Assembly: GCA_003221695.1 (NCBI GenBank)
Contig: QHSX01000069.1
Location: 1-64,000, forward strand
Length of the DNA: 64,000 bases
Reading direction: 5' to 3'
Origin: Candidatus Rokuibacteriota bacterium
GTDB taxonomy: Bacteria; Methylomirabilota; Methylomirabilia; Rokubacteriales; CSP1-6
Positions 9,326 to 18,398 of the stretch are shown here, one piece after another. The translations under genes and the position numbers were made by a program. Numbering within the stretch: the stretch's first letter is position 1; the number at the start of each line of letters is the position of its first letter. Below the pieces are notes generated by a model that had not been told where the DNA came from, did not search any database, and worked only from the letters and a program-made list of their open reading frames with translations.

Positions 9326-9826
9326 TCACATGCGCTCATAGGAGAGACGCCGCACCCTGTCCATGTTGGTGCCCTCGATGCGGATCAGCCTGGTCGGGCC
9401 GTCGCGGCGCGGAGAGTGGACATCGCCTTCGTTGTAGACGTGCGCCATCCCAGGCTTCAGGGTATAGCTCCTGAGGTGGCGCACCTTGCCCGACTGGTTC
9501 TGAGTCGCGGGCTCGACGATCGCCCAATCGGTCATCACGGTCTCTCCCCGCGCCTGGCCATAGATTGCCCACGACGGCCCGTGGTCGTGCGGCGGGCTCT
9601 CCCTGGCGCTCCTGTACACATGGGCGAGAACGCAGAAGCCTAGCTGCGGGTCCTCGTAGATGATCTTGCGCTCGGACACGCCGTCGCCGAGGTGCGTGGC
9701 GATGAACGCCTCGTCCTTCAGGACGTCCTGGACCAGCGCACACACCTTCTGGCGACCCTCGGGCCCGGGCTCCGCCGCGAGGATGCGGTGACAGGCGGCC
9801 GCGAACTGTTCGAGCGTGTGTCCCAT
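9326..9826 (-). CDS. Cupin-fold protein, cysteine-dioxygenase-like
   Basis: A 166-residue single cupin. PPHDHGPSWAIYGQARGE gives two histidines (about residues 80 and 82) and a glutamate, and a third histidine sits in NEGDVHSPRR (about 137), the usual three-histidine metal site. Layout and length are closest to thiol dioxygenases of the cysteine/3-mercaptopropionate type and to uncharacterised relatives. An iron-dependent oxygenase acting on a small thiol is likely but not proven. It is convergent with the small CxxC gene, with 12 bases between stops. Confidence 0.65.
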   Translation of the reverse strand: MGHTLEQFAAACHRILAAEPGPEGRQKVCALVQDVLKDEAFIATHLGDGVSERKIIYEDPQLGFCVLAHVYRSARESPPHDHGPSWAIYGQARGETVMTDWAIVEPATQNQSGKVRHLRSYTLKPGMAHVYNEGDVHSPRRDGPTRLIRIEGTNMDRVRRLSYERM

Positions 9827-9843
9827 GAGAACTCCTCAGGGCC

Positions 9844-10251
9844 TCAACGCGCGACTGGCGCGTCGACCACTTTGATCTCGTGCTTCTTCACCAGCTGGAC
9901 CCGCGGCCCGGTGACGGTCACGAATTCCAGGTCGAATCCAGTTTTCGCGCCGGGAGCGAGTGTTCGCTGCTCGGTCGACGCCGTGGCCGTACCGAGGATC
10001 TTGCCTGCGGAGTCGAGCGCTTTGCCGGCCACCTTGATCGGTCCCAGTGGGACGTCGGCGAGGTTCCGCACCGTGCCCCTGATGTGCAGGTGGCCGGCGG
10101 CACAAACGTACATTCCTGGCTCCATCCCGGGGTGGGGGTCGACGTTCTCGAGCTCGACCTTGACCTTATTCGCAAGGTTGCCGGCCAGAGCCAGCGAGAC
10201 GCCGTGGAAGACCATGAGCCCTGCGATCAGCCATGCCAGACGCGCCTTCAT
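9844..10251 (-). CDS. Exported protein of unknown function with a FxLyD-like beta domain
   Basis: Starting at ATG 10251, which has GAGAGGG upstream, the product has 135 residues: a signal peptide (MKARLAWLIAGLMVFHG to LALAG) followed by a beta-rich domain reading LHIRGTVRNLADVPLGPIKVAGKALDSAG. This pattern (RGTVRN, then alternating strands, then TLAPGAKTGFDLEF) resembles FxLyD or DUF3426-like domains. A longer reading with an upstream start is possible but lacks a signal peptide. It lies 17 bases downstream of the cupin start on the same strand and may be co-transcribed with it. Confidence 0.6.
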   Translation of the reverse strand: MKARLAWLIAGLMVFHGVSLALAGNLANKVKVELENVDPHPGMEPGMYVCAAGHLHIRGTVRNLADVPLGPIKVAGKALDSAGKILGTATASTEQRTLAPGAKTGFDLEFVTVTGPRVQLVKKHEIKVVDAPVAR

Positions 10252-10399
10252 GCTCACCCTCTCTTCCCTGGTGCGGTGGGAGGAAACTCGCCGTCCCTGA
10301 TCGAAACCGCACCAGGCGGCGCCGCGCACCAGCCTCGAGCGTACCCGATTTGAGCCAGAATTTCCGGGGGTTCCCTCCGGTGAACCTCTGGCACCTCGT

Positions 10400-11527
10400 G
10401 TGCTTCCGTCAACCGCAAAAATGGCGACCCCACGCGTGCGTCCGGACGATTCCGCAGCCTTCGACGTCGGCGGCGGAGCCGCGTCAGACCGTGGAGCGCC
10501 GCTCATCGACGAGCTCATCCAGCTGGGCATCGCGCTCAGCAGCGAGAGCGAGCTGTACGCGCTCCTCGGGCGCGTCGTGACGCAGGCCCGACGCTTCACC
10601 GGGGCCGAGGCGGCCACGCTCTTTCTTCGAGAGGGCGCCCACCTCCGGTTCGCGGTCGTCCAGAACGATGTGATGGCTCGCCGGCTCGGCGAGGACGAGA
10701 TGCAGCATCGCTTGGATGCCGAGCGGCTGCCGCTGGATGGTCCGAGCCTGGCGAGTCACGTCGCGCTGACGGGCGCCGTCGTCAACGTGCCAGACGCCTA
10801 TTCGATCCCGCCCGGCCAGCCGTACACCTTCAACTGGCGGGTGGACGTCGCCACGCGCTATCGGACACGGTCGGTGCTTGCGGTCCCCCTGCAGGACACC
10901 TCACGCCGAATCCTCGGCGTGCTCCAGCTGATCAACGCCGTCGGCGCGACGGGAGAGATCGTCCCGTTTCCCCCCCGCCTCGAGGACCTCGCCCGCATGT
11001 TCGCCGCGTACGCGACCGTCGCCATCCGCGGGGCTCGGCTCGAGGAGCTCTCGTTCAAGGACCCGCTGACGGACGGCTACAACCGGCGCTACCTGATGCG
11101 GCGACTCTACGAGGAGGTGGAGCGCTCCGCCAGCGGCAGCCAGCCGCTCTCACTCATCCTGCTCGATCTGGACCAGTTCAAGAGCGTGAACGATCGCTGG
11201 GGCCATGACGCTGGCGACGAAGTCCTCCGGCAGGTCGTCCAGCTCCTCGTGGGGCAGTCTGGACGCTCCACCGTCATCGCGCGGTACGGGGGCGACGAGT
11301 TCGTCGCCCTGCTCCCCCGCACGCCGAAGGCGGCGGCGATCCGCGATGCGGAGCGCTTGCGCGCGATCATCGCACGGTACCCATTCACGAATGGACCCGT
11401 GACAGCGAGTTTCGGCGTCGCCTGCTTCCCCGACGACACGGAGAACGTCGCAGAGCTGATCAAGAGCGCCGACCACGCCCTGTATCAGGCGAAGCGGCAG
11501 GGACGGAACGCGGTCGGAACGCGCTGA
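10400..11527 (+). CDS. GAF-GGDEF diguanylate cyclase
   Basis: The 375-residue soluble protein has an N-terminal GAF domain (about residues 35-195, ending AAYATVAIRGARLEEL) and a GGDEF domain with intact YGGDEF near residue 296 and a NRRYLMRRL opening. It should make cyclic di-GMP from two GTP. The usual inhibitory RxxD site upstream of the active site reads GRST here, so product inhibition through that site is probably missing. GTG 10400 or ATG 10421 may be the start. It is a stand-alone gene with no transmembrane segment. Confidence 0.9.
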   Translation: MLPSTAKMATPRVRPDDSAAFDVGGGAASDRGAPLIDELIQLGIALSSESELYALLGRVVTQARRFTGAEAATLFLREGAHLRFAVVQNDVMARRLGEDEMQHRLDAERLPLDGPSLASHVALTGAVVNVPDAYSIPPGQPYTFNWRVDVATRYRTRSVLAVPLQDTSRRILGVLQLINAVGATGEIVPFPPRLEDLARMFAAYATVAIRGARLEELSFKDPLTDGYNRRYLMRRLYEEVERSASGSQPLSLILLDLDQFKSVNDRWGHDAGDEVLRQVVQLLVGQSGRSTVIARYGGDEFVALLPRTPKAAAIRDAERLRAIIARYPFTNGPVTASFGVACFPDDTENVAELIKSADHALYQAKRQGRNAVGTR

Positions 11528-11540
11528 CGCGCCCGGGCCG

Positions 11541-12635
11541 TCACGCACCGCACAGCCGGACCACGTCCTTCCAGTCGCGACCCGTCGCGATCGGGATCGG
11601 CGTGTCGCGGACCTCGGAAGCCAGACGCCCGAGCGTGGCGACCCGCTCCGCGGTCGCGGGATGAGAGGCGAAGTAGCCCAGCGCCGTCGGCGCCCCCGTC
11701 TCCGCCGAGACGAGCTGGGCGAGAAACGAGCTGAGCCCCCGAGGATCGATCCGCGCGGCCGCCAGCATGGAGAGCCCGGCGGCATCCGCCTCCGCCTCGT
11801 ACTGGCGTGAGTACCGCAGCGTGCCCAGGATCCGGGCGGCCTCCAGGCTATACGCCATCAGCGCGCTCACGTCGCCCGCCACAGCGCCCACCAGGAGCCC
11901 CGCCGAGCTGTGCTGGACGATGAGCCGGGTGGGGTGCCGATGATAGACGTGCTGAATCTCGTGGGCGAGGACGCCCGCCAACTCCGCGGGCGTGCGGGTG
12001 CGCTCGAGCAGCCCGCGCAAGACCACGATGTGGCCGCCGGGCGCGGCGAACGCGTTGACGGCCGGGTGATCCAGGATCGTGACGCGGATACGGTACGTGT
12101 CCGGCGCTCTCGCGACGAGCCGGGCGACGATGGCGTCGACCGTGGTCTGGAGGGCGGTGTCCAGGCATCGCCGCTCGTGCGCCGCGAGCTGCGCGGCCAC
12201 GGCGCGGCCGATCCGGTCCTCCCACGCGACCGGAACGACCGACGCCACGATGCCCGACGCGGCCGGAATGCCCCAGAGGTGGAGGGCGCCGCCGACGGCG
12301 ATCGCGGCGAGCGCCGCGAGGGCCGTGACGAGCACACGGAGACTCCGGCGCTGCGGGCCATGGAACCGCCGGCCCGCCACCCCGATGGAGCGGACGGCGG
12401 CCAGCAGCGTCGGGTCATCCACGACGAGGACCTCCGACGTCGCCCCGCCGCGCTCGAGACGGATCTGCTCCCCGGCGTAGACCCCTTGGGTTTGACGGAT
12501 CGCGCCGAGCGGCCACCAGAGCGTCGCGCCGCCCTCCACCTGGATCTCGAGCCCGGTCGCGGTCACGCGGACCAAGGCGCGCCGCCGCACGGCGGTCTGC
12601 CCGTCGAGGTAGTGCCCGGCGAAAACGGTCGACAT
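11541..12635 (-). CDS. M48-family zinc metallopeptidase, membrane anchored
   Basis: Using ATG 12635 gives 364 residues. An N-terminal beta domain (about 1-85) precedes a transmembrane helix (about 101-122), then a peptidase domain with zinc motif HEIQH (225-229) and the downstream EAEAD that supplies the third ligand. Relatives of the HtpX/BepA/LoiP type do envelope protein quality control. It starts 3 bases after the stop of the DUF898 gene, a common pairing, so the two are one operon. Confidence 0.88.
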   Translation of the reverse strand: MSTVFAGHYLDGQTAVRRRALVRVTATGLEIQVEGGATLWWPLGAIRQTQGVYAGEQIRLERGGATSEVLVVDDPTLLAAVRSIGVAGRRFHGPQRRSLRVLVTALAALAAIAVGGALHLWGIPAASGIVASVVPVAWEDRIGRAVAAQLAAHERRCLDTALQTTVDAIVARLVARAPDTYRIRVTILDHPAVNAFAAPGGHIVVLRGLLERTRTPAELAGVLAHEIQHVYHRHPTRLIVQHSSAGLLVGAVAGDVSALMAYSLEAARILGTLRYSRQYEAEADAAGLSMLAAARIDPRGLSSFLAQLVSAETGAPTALGYFASHPATAERVATLGRLASEVRDTPIPIATGRDWKDVVRLCGA

Positions 12636-12637
12636 CG

Positions 12638-13735
12638 CTACGCGATGCCGACGTCCATCCCCAGGAACGTCGAGAGCGCGTCGCCGGTGGCGTCCTCGCT
12701 CTGGGAGGCTTGGACGACGCCCGCAAGGTCGAGCGCCCCGGCGAGTCGCACGGTGTCGCAGGCGAACCGCGCGTTTCGGACGAGCACCCATGGCCAGCCG
12801 AGGCCGAGCGTCGCCAGGAGCAGGAGCACGTTCCCGCCCATCAGGTTGAGGAGCAGGCGCCCCGTGACGGTGGAGCGGAAGCGCGCACGATCGAACGTCG
12901 TATGCTCCCAGAAGTACCGGCGCTTCTGCGCCAGGTACCAGAACCAGCAGAGCCCGAGCGTCGGCACCGTGAGGAGGACCGCCACGACGAACGGAAGCAT
13001 GAGCTGCCGGCCGTTCCCCTCGAAGCCAAACCGGCGATTGCCGAAGTGCGCGTGCGCCACCATGAACGCGCGTCGTCGCGTGTCGAACACCGGATAGTAG
13101 AGGCCCAGGGTGAGCGTCGTGAGCATCGAGCCGCGGAAGAAGAGCTTGACGAAATCCCACGTGTGCCCACGGAACGAGAAGCGGATTCCCCGCCACGACG
13201 TGCGGCTCAACCGATAGCGGTGCGCGCCGACCGCGGCGATCGGCATGAACACCGACACGACGACGTAGCCCAGGAGCTGCGCGGAGCGTTCGAGGACCTC
13301 GCCGGCGCCGAGCAGCCGTGGCAGCAGGTTGAGCGCGATCATCGGCAGGATGAAGAAGGCCATCGCCTTCGAAAACCCGTGGGCCAGCTCGCCGCCCGTG
13401 CCGTGGTACGCGAACCGGTCGCCCTCGAGCGCGATCTGGCCGAAGACGTAGCGCCGCACCCTCGTCTTGCCCCAGAAGTAGTAGCCGCCCAGCGTCAGGA
13501 GCGCCCAGAGCATGTTCACGATCTGGATCCCGAACAGCGTGCCGGCGCGGCCGTGAAAGGAGAAGGCGTAGACGGCGCTCGACACGGCGGCCGGCGCCGT
13601 GGGAGGCGCGGACGGGCGAGGCGCGGGTGTCCGCCGCATCTTCTCGAGCGCGACCAGGTAGGTCGCGACGACGACGCCACACCGGGGACACCGCTCGCCT
13701 GGCGTCTCGGCTTCTTGGCAGCGCGGACAGGTCAT
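12638..13735 (-). CDS. DUF898 (YjgN-like) membrane protein with zinc ribbon
   Basis: The 365-residue product begins with a zinc ribbon (CPRC, then CPRC nine residues later), followed by several hydrophobic segments. LFGIQIVNMLWALLTLGGYYFWGKTRVRRY and RLSRTSWRGIRFSFRG are hallmarks of the DUF898/YjgN family. Function of the family is not established. It is the promoter-proximal gene of a pair with the M48 peptidase, suggesting a joint envelope role. Confidence 0.85.
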   Translation of the reverse strand: MTCPRCQEAETPGERCPRCGVVVATYLVALEKMRRTPAPRPSAPPTAPAAVSSAVYAFSFHGRAGTLFGIQIVNMLWALLTLGGYYFWGKTRVRRYVFGQIALEGDRFAYHGTGGELAHGFSKAMAFFILPMIALNLLPRLLGAGEVLERSAQLLGYVVVSVFMPIAAVGAHRYRLSRTSWRGIRFSFRGHTWDFVKLFFRGSMLTTLTLGLYYPVFDTRRRAFMVAHAHFGNRRFGFEGNGRQLMLPFVVAVLLTVPTLGLCWFWYLAQKRRYFWEHTTFDRARFRSTVTGRLLLNLMGGNVLLLLATLGLGWPWVLVRNARFACDTVRLAGALDLAGVVQASQSEDATGDALSTFLGMDVGIA

Positions 13736-13930
13736 GGCACGCCTCCGCCTCGTAGAGCTGTCGTGTACGAATCGTGCAAGGGGGGTGCCACGGAAACGTG
13801 CCGGTATTCTCGATGGTTCTGGGGCGGCGTCAGCGGCAGCCGGGCAGACGCGTGCCAGGACGACTACAAGCCGACGAGTGACGTCACGTCATTCGCGTCG
13901 CCAGAGTTCTCAGCCCGACAACTGCGTAGG

Positions 13931-13943
13931 TATACTGCCAGCG
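13931..13943 (+). promoter_or_regulatory. Probable -10 box of a leaderless receiver-protein transcript
   Basis: TATACT at 13931-13936 is a 5/6 match to the sigma-70 -10 consensus in an otherwise GC-rich gap. A start of transcription seven bases downstream would coincide with the GTG initiation codon at 13943. No Shine-Dalgarno sequence precedes the GTG. The -35 element (TTCTCA, 13907-13912) is weak. Confidence 0.45.
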
Positions 13944-14347
13944 TGCCCAAGCGAGTCCTGATCGTCGAGGACGACCCTGAGGTCATGCACGTGCTGCAGG
14001 AGTTCTTCGTGGGACTGGAGCACGGGTACAACTATGAGATCGAGACGGCGACCGATGGGATGAAGGCGATGCCCCTCCTCCGTCGTACCCAATTCGACCT
14101 TGTCCTGCTCGACATGCGCATGCCGCGGATGGATGGTCTCGAGGTACTGAAGAAAATGCGTGACCACAAGATTCGGGCCCCGGTGCTCATGGTCACGGCC
14201 AACGAGGACGCGGAGGCCGCGGGCGAGGCCCTGAGCGCCGGCATCTTCGCGTACGTCCCCAAGCCCTTCGACCTCCCGCGTCTCGAGCACCTCGTCGCGC
14301 TCGCCATCTCGGGAGCGCCCCCTGCCGACGCCCCGCCAGACGCCTGA
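13943..14347 (+). CDS. Single-domain response regulator (CheY-like)
   Basis: A 134-residue receiver domain with no output domain: KRVLIVEDDPEV (acidic pair), LVLLDMRMPRMDG (phospho-acceptor Asp), VLMVTAN (switch Thr) and YVPKPFD (conserved Lys). It should pass a phosphoryl signal by protein contact. The stop lies 4 bases from the stop of the convergent hybrid histidine kinase, its likely partner. GTG 13943 is chosen because the receiver fold starts right there. Confidence 0.9.
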   Translation: MPKRVLIVEDDPEVMHVLQEFFVGLEHGYNYEIETATDGMKAMPLLRRTQFDLVLLDMRMPRMDGLEVLKKMRDHKIRAPVLMVTANEDAEAAGEALSAGIFAYVPKPFDLPRLEHLVALAISGAPPADAPPDA

Positions 14348-14351
14348 GTGC

Positions 14352-15950
14352 TCACTGGCGGGGCGCGCTCGGCGCGTCCCGCGCGAGGACCTGGTGGACG
14401 ACCCGCCGGACCTCCTGGACGTCGAACGGCTTCGTCAGAAACGGCGCCCCCGTGCGCTCGATGAAGGCCCGCTTCTCAGGATCGAGGACATCGCCCGTCA
14501 GGAACACGACCCGCTCACGTAGCACCGGAAATCGGCGCGCGATTTCTCCGTAGAGAGCGACGCCGTCGACGCCCGGCATCTTGGTGTCGCTGATGACGAG
14601 GTCATAGGCCCGCTGCGTCAGGAGCTCTAACGCCCTGCCGCCGCCACTGGCGACCTCGACGTGATGTCCCAGACGCTCCAGGGCTTCGGCGAGTACCCCG
14701 GCAATCTCCACTTCATCGTCGACGACGAGGATCGCCTTGGCGCCGATCGGGGGGAGGGCAGACGACACGGGCGCGCCGGCCGCTGGCGTGGGTGGGCCGG
14801 GCGGCGCCGGGGCCGGGAGCGGGAACTCGATGTGGAAGACCGCTCCCGCGCCGGCTCCGCTCACGACCGTGATCGTGCCGCCGTGCTCCTCGACGATCCC
14901 CTGGCACAGCGACAGCCCGAGGCCCGTCCCGTGGCCGGGTGGCTTGGTCGTGAAGAACGGCTCGAAGATCTTGGCCTGGATGTCAGGCGGAATTCCGGGG
15001 CCCGTATCGGCGATCTCGAGCCGCACGCGAGTCCGCTCACGGTCGAAGCGGGTGGCGAGGCGGATCCGGCGGACGGTCGAACCTCGCATCGCCTGATGCG
15101 CGTTCGCCACGAGATTGACCACGACCTGGTGGAGTTGATGGGCGTCGCCCCAGAGGATGGGCAGGCCCTCCGCCAGATCGAGGACGACCTCGACATTGTC
15201 GGTTCGGAGCTCGTAGGCGAGCAGTTCGACCGCCTCGCGAACCACTTCATTGAGGACGAGCCGATGACGCTCCGGTGGCTGCTGGCGGGCCAGCGCGAGG
15301 AAGTTGCGGACGATGCGCGCGCACCGCTCGGCCGCCGCGCTGATCTGGTCGGCCCGCGCCCGAAGGGCCCCATCCTGCACGACCTCTCGCATGAGATGCG
15401 TCTGCCCCATGAGGACGGCCAGGGGATTGTTGAGCTCATGCGCGACGCCGGCGAGCAGGGATCCCATCGTGGCGAGCTTCTCGCTCCGCAGAAATTGCTG
15501 GGTGCGCTCCTCGACCGTCTGCTCGAGCGATCGGTTGTGGCGGTCGAGCTCGAGGTAGAGCCGCCGCGTGTCGAGCAGGTTCTTGATCCGCAGGAGGACT
15601 TCGAGCCGGTCGAACGGCTTGGTCAAGAAGTCTTTCGCGCCGGCGGCCAGGGCGCGCTGCCTGGCCTCGAGCGTCACGTCCGCGGTCAGCACGAGCACCG
15701 GGAGATAGACGTTCTCGGGAATGGCGAGCGTCTGGATGACGGCCACCCCGTCGAGGTACGGCATCATGAGATCGAGCAGGATGAGATCCGGTTGGAAGGT
15801 CTGGTAGAGCGCCAGCGCCTGCCGAGGGTCGGTCGTGCTCTGAACGTCGTGGTACCCGGCGTCCGTGAGGAACCGCTCCAGGAGCCGAACGTTTCCCGGC
15901 TCGTCGTCGATGACGAGAATTCTCGACGGCGCGGGCGCCCTGTCGCCCAT
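14352..15950 (-). CDS. Hybrid histidine kinase (REC-HisKA-HATPase-REC)
   Basis: From ATG 15950 the protein has 532 residues. An N-terminal receiver ([12 protein letters not shown], then [13 protein letters not shown]) is followed by a short coiled linker, a dimerisation domain with phosphorylatable [16 protein letters not shown], a GHKL ATPase ([26 protein letters not shown]) and a C-terminal receiver ([33 protein letters not shown]). It has no membrane segment, so it is a cytoplasmic phosphorelay protein. A longer reading begins at 16067 but its N-terminus looks non-coding. Two 17-bp palindromes lie about 110-145 bases upstream. Confidence 0.9.
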   Translation of the reverse strand: MGDRAPAPSRILVIDDEPGNVRLLERFLTDAGYHDVQSTTDPRQALALYQTFQPDLILLDLMMPYLDGVAVIQTLAIPENVYLPVLVLTADVTLEARQRALAAGAKDFLTKPFDRLEVLLRIKNLLDTRRLYLELDRHNRSLEQTVEERTQQFLRSEKLATMGSLLAGVAHELNNPLAVLMGQTHLMREVVQDGALRARADQISAAAERCARIVRNFLALARQQPPERHRLVLNEVVREAVELLAYELRTDNVEVVLDLAEGLPILWGDAHQLHQVVVNLVANAHQAMRGSTVRRIRLATRFDRERTRVRLEIADTGPGIPPDIQAKIFEPFFTTKPPGHGTGLGLSLCQGIVEEHGGTITVVSGAGAGAVFHIEFPLPAPAPPGPPTPAAGAPVSSALPPIGAKAILVVDDEVEIAGVLAEALERLGHHVEVASGGGRALELLTQRAYDLVISDTKMPGVDGVALYGEIARRFPVLRERVVFLTGDVLDPEKRAFIERTGAPFLTKPFDVQEVRRVVHQVLARDAPSAPRQ

Positions 15951-16059
15951 CACGGCCACGGAATCGCAATGGCGGTGCCACTCGAGCGCACGGTGGCGAA
16001 GTCCCTTTGATTCCTCCTTTTCCGTCGTCCGGCGGACCGGGAGCGCGGCCCGAGGGCCT

Positions 16060-16095
16060 TGCACCACTTTGGTGCACCTGCACCACGCTGGTGCA
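16060..16095. repeat. Two tandem 17-bp palindromes (possible operator pair)
   Basis: TGCACCACTTTGGTGCA (16060-16076) and TGCACCACGCTGGTGCA (16079-16095) share perfect 7-bp arms TGCACCA/TGGTGCA around a 3-bp centre. They are separated by 2 bases, so centres are 19 bp apart, near two helical turns. They lie between the alpha/beta hydrolase stop (16125) and the hybrid kinase start (15950), both leftward genes. Confidence 0.75.
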
Positions 16096-16124
16096 TCCGG
16101 GACTCCCGCGCGTCGACGCCCGGA

Positions 16125-16955
16125 CTAGTGACGCGGTCGGGGCGAGGGGCGGAGTCTGAGGAAGCTCGTCACCGCGGCGTTGAACGCCGACGGCGATTCC
16201 AAGTTCGTCAGGTGACCGGCGCCACGGAGGACGACGTGCTTCGCCTTCGGGATCACGTCGGCCAGGAAGCGGTGGACCTTCAGGCAGGGCGTGTCGTACT
16301 CGCCGACGATCAAGAGCGTCGGAACGCGCAGCTCGCGCAGGCGCGCGTCGAGGCTGTAGAGGCTCGGCCGCTTGGCCAAGACCTCGAGAACGGTGTGGGC
16401 GAGTCCCCGGGCATGGTGGGTCATGAGACACGCGCGGATGAACCGCTCGGCCTCCGGCCCCTGGGCCACGTAACGGGCAAAGAGCGGGTGCTGCACCGCC
16501 ATATCGGTGAACGCCTCGACGCCGCCACCGTTCAGGGCGTCCCAAAACACGCGGAGCCCCGCGGCCCAGTCGCCGGCCCCATCGGAACCGGCGCCGGTGT
16601 CGGCGACGATCAGCGCGCTGACCATCGCCGGATGGGCGAGGGCGAAGTTCAGGGCAATGTTCCCGCCCATGGAGAGTCCCCCGACGACCGCGCGCCCGAT
16701 CTTCAAGTGTGTGAGGAGCGCGTGCAGATCGGCGACCAACGTCGCCTGGGAGTACGCCTCGGCCTCGGGTGGCGCTTCCGACAGGCCGTGGCCGCGCACG
16801 TCGTAGGTGAGCACGCGGCGGTGGAGCGACAACGCGCGAACCTGGGGGTCCCAGCTGCGGATGCCGCAGGCGAAGCCGTGGACGAGCACGAGTGGGGCGC
16901 CGCGCCCGGCCGCTTCGTAGTAGAGCGAGACGCCATTCACCCGCGCGCTCGGCAT
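16125..16955 (-). CDS. Alpha/beta-fold hydrolase, 3-oxoadipate enol-lactonase-like
   Basis: ATG 16955 gives 276 residues beginning MPSARVNGVSLYYEAAGRG. LVLVHGFACG is the oxyanion region, GGLSMGGNIALN the nucleophile elbow (Ser), EYDTPC the likely acid, and GAGHLTNLESP the histidine. The pattern is that of the PcaD/BioH-like group of esterases and lactonases. Substrate is not predictable. The gene is followed by paired palindromes and the hybrid kinase, and preceded on the same strand by unrelated sigma/anti-sigma genes 56 bases away from the anti-sigma stop. Confidence 0.82.
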   Translation of the reverse strand: MPSARVNGVSLYYEAAGRGAPLVLVHGFACGIRSWDPQVRALSLHRRVLTYDVRGHGLSEAPPEAEAYSQATLVADLHALLTHLKIGRAVVGGLSMGGNIALNFALAHPAMVSALIVADTGAGSDGAGDWAAGLRVFWDALNGGGVEAFTDMAVQHPLFARYVAQGPEAERFIRACLMTHHARGLAHTVLEVLAKRPSLYSLDARLRELRVPTLLIVGEYDTPCLKVHRFLADVIPKAKHVVLRGAGHLTNLESPSAFNAAVTSFLRLRPSPRPRH

Positions 16956-17010
16956 GGCGGGCCCATGATACGGGCGCCCTCGCCGTTCCGCCACAATCTG
17001 GGCGACCTCT

Positions 17011-17808
17011 CTAGGGACTCGCGGTCATCCTCGCGGCGAGCCGCCCCAGCTCACGGGCGTCGACGTCGGACACAAGGGCGTAGCCCAGTTCCCCGCGCCG
17101 CCACATGATCACGTTGAAGCCGCGCTCCGCCGTCGCGTGCGTCTCCACGGGGCCGATCCGCGTCAGGTCGCGCGCCGGCCACGCGAGGCCGTCGGCGCGG
17201 AAGACGAGGAGCGAGATCGGATGCAGGCGGCGCGCGTAGACGAACACCGCCGCCTTGCGGTCCCGGAAGTAGCCGACGGCGCCGCCCTTGAGCGGGAAGT
17301 CGGCGTCACCTTCGAACGGCACCACCGGCGCGAAGTCCAGCCGCCCCTCGAACCATGGTTTCACCTGGTGGAGACCGCCGCTCTCGATGTCGAGCGGGTG
17401 CTGGCTGCTCAGCACGCGCAGATGATCGTTCACGGCCTCAGCCACCATGCCGGCCCGCTCGCTCGCCACCCGGGAGGCCGCGCGCTCGTAATAGAGGACG
17501 GGCGCGGCCACGAGCACCACCGCGGCGGCAGCCACAGCCGGCACGAGGGATGGTTTCCATCGGCTCCACCACGAGCGTTCGGTGGCGGACGCGGGCCACT
17601 CTGCAGCGAGCCGCCGCCTGAGTGCAAGCGAGGCGGGGTGTTGGGGCAGACGGTGCTCGAGCACCGACGTCAGCTCCTGCTCGACGGCGTCGGCGCGGGT
17701 GCAGTCGGCGCACCCGTTGAGGTGCGTGCGCACTTCAGCCTGCGCCGGGAGCGTCAGGCGGCCCCGCTGGTAGTCGAGCAACCGGATCCGCACGTCCTCG
17801 CAGTTCAT
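17011..17808 (-). CDS. Anti-sigma factor with zf-HC2 domain
   Basis: The 265-residue product starts MNCEDVRIRLLDYQRGRLT and carries the anti-sigma zinc motif H-x3-C-x2-C (THLNGCADC). A single transmembrane helix (about residues 85-105, AAAAVVLVAAPVLYY) leads to an extracytoplasmic C-terminal domain that would sense the signal. ATG 17808 with GGTGAG upstream is preferred; ATG 17826 would overlap the sigma gene. It should hold the adjacent ECF sigma factor inactive at the membrane. Confidence 0.88.
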   Translation of the reverse strand: MNCEDVRIRLLDYQRGRLTLPAQAEVRTHLNGCADCTRADAVEQELTSVLEHRLPQHPASLALRRRLAAEWPASATERSWWSRWKPSLVPAVAAAAVVLVAAPVLYYERAASRVASERAGMVAEAVNDHLRVLSSQHPLDIESGGLHQVKPWFEGRLDFAPVVPFEGDADFPLKGGAVGYFRDRKAAVFVYARRLHPISLLVFRADGLAWPARDLTRIGPVETHATAERGFNVIMWRRGELGYALVSDVDARELGRLAARMTASP

Positions 17809-17815
17809 CGGCGTC

Positions 17816-18334
17816 TCACCGGGCATAGTCCTTCAGCTGCTGCCTGAGCGCCGCCCGGGCGCGGGCGAGCCGCGATTTCACGGTTCCCACCGCGCATCCG
17901 ACGACGTCGGCGACCTCCACTTCGGTCAAGCCCTCCAGGTCTAGCAGGATGACCGTGCGCGCGTCCTCTGACAGCGTCATCAGCGCTGTCTCGATCTCCT
18001 CGGCGACCACATTGCGCAGGCGGTCCAGCTCGATGTCGCCGAGCAGCCACGCTTCGGTCGCCGCGCCCTGCGCGTCCGCGTCGACGGTGTCGAGGCCGCC
18101 CACCGTCGGGTTGTGGCGCCGGCGCCGGTACAGGCTCAAGAACGTGTTCCTTAATATTCGAAACAGCCACGCCTTCAAATTCGTACCAGGCGTGAACTGA
18201 TGCTCCGCCCGGAGCGCGCGCGCGTACGTCTCCTGCACGAGGTCCTCGGCGTCTGTCTCATTACCCGTGAGGTACCGCGCCAGGTTGTGCAGGGCGTCGA
18301 CGTAGGCCAACGCCTCGCTCGCCACCGCACTCAC
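17816..18334 (-). CDS. ECF-family RNA polymerase sigma factor
   Basis: GTG 18334, with AAGGGAG upstream, gives 172 residues. Region 2 holds [24 protein letters not shown] and [21 protein letters not shown]; region 4 holds [33 protein letters not shown], the helix-turn-helix for the -35 element. A longer ORF extends upstream but overruns the promoter region. The anti-sigma gene follows 7 bases downstream. A GGGAAC-N16-CGTT promoter precedes it, which predicts autoregulation. Confidence 0.92.
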   Translation of the reverse strand: MSAVASEALAYVDALHNLARYLTGNETDAEDLVQETYARALRAEHQFTPGTNLKAWLFRILRNTFLSLYRRRRHNPTVGGLDTVDADAQGAATEAWLLGDIELDRLRNVVAEEIETALMTLSEDARTVILLDLEGLTEVEVADVVGCAVGTVKSRLARARAALRQQLKDYAR

Positions 18335-18398
18335 CGCTGATCGGCTCCCTTCGCCACGCCCCAACCCTACCACCTGGCGGGAGCAGCCTCTCACTCTC

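Noticed and set aside
11541-13691. 716-codon minus-strand frame covering two genes
   Set aside because: Its first half is an out-of-frame reading of the DUF898 gene; only the part from 12635 is the M48 peptidase.
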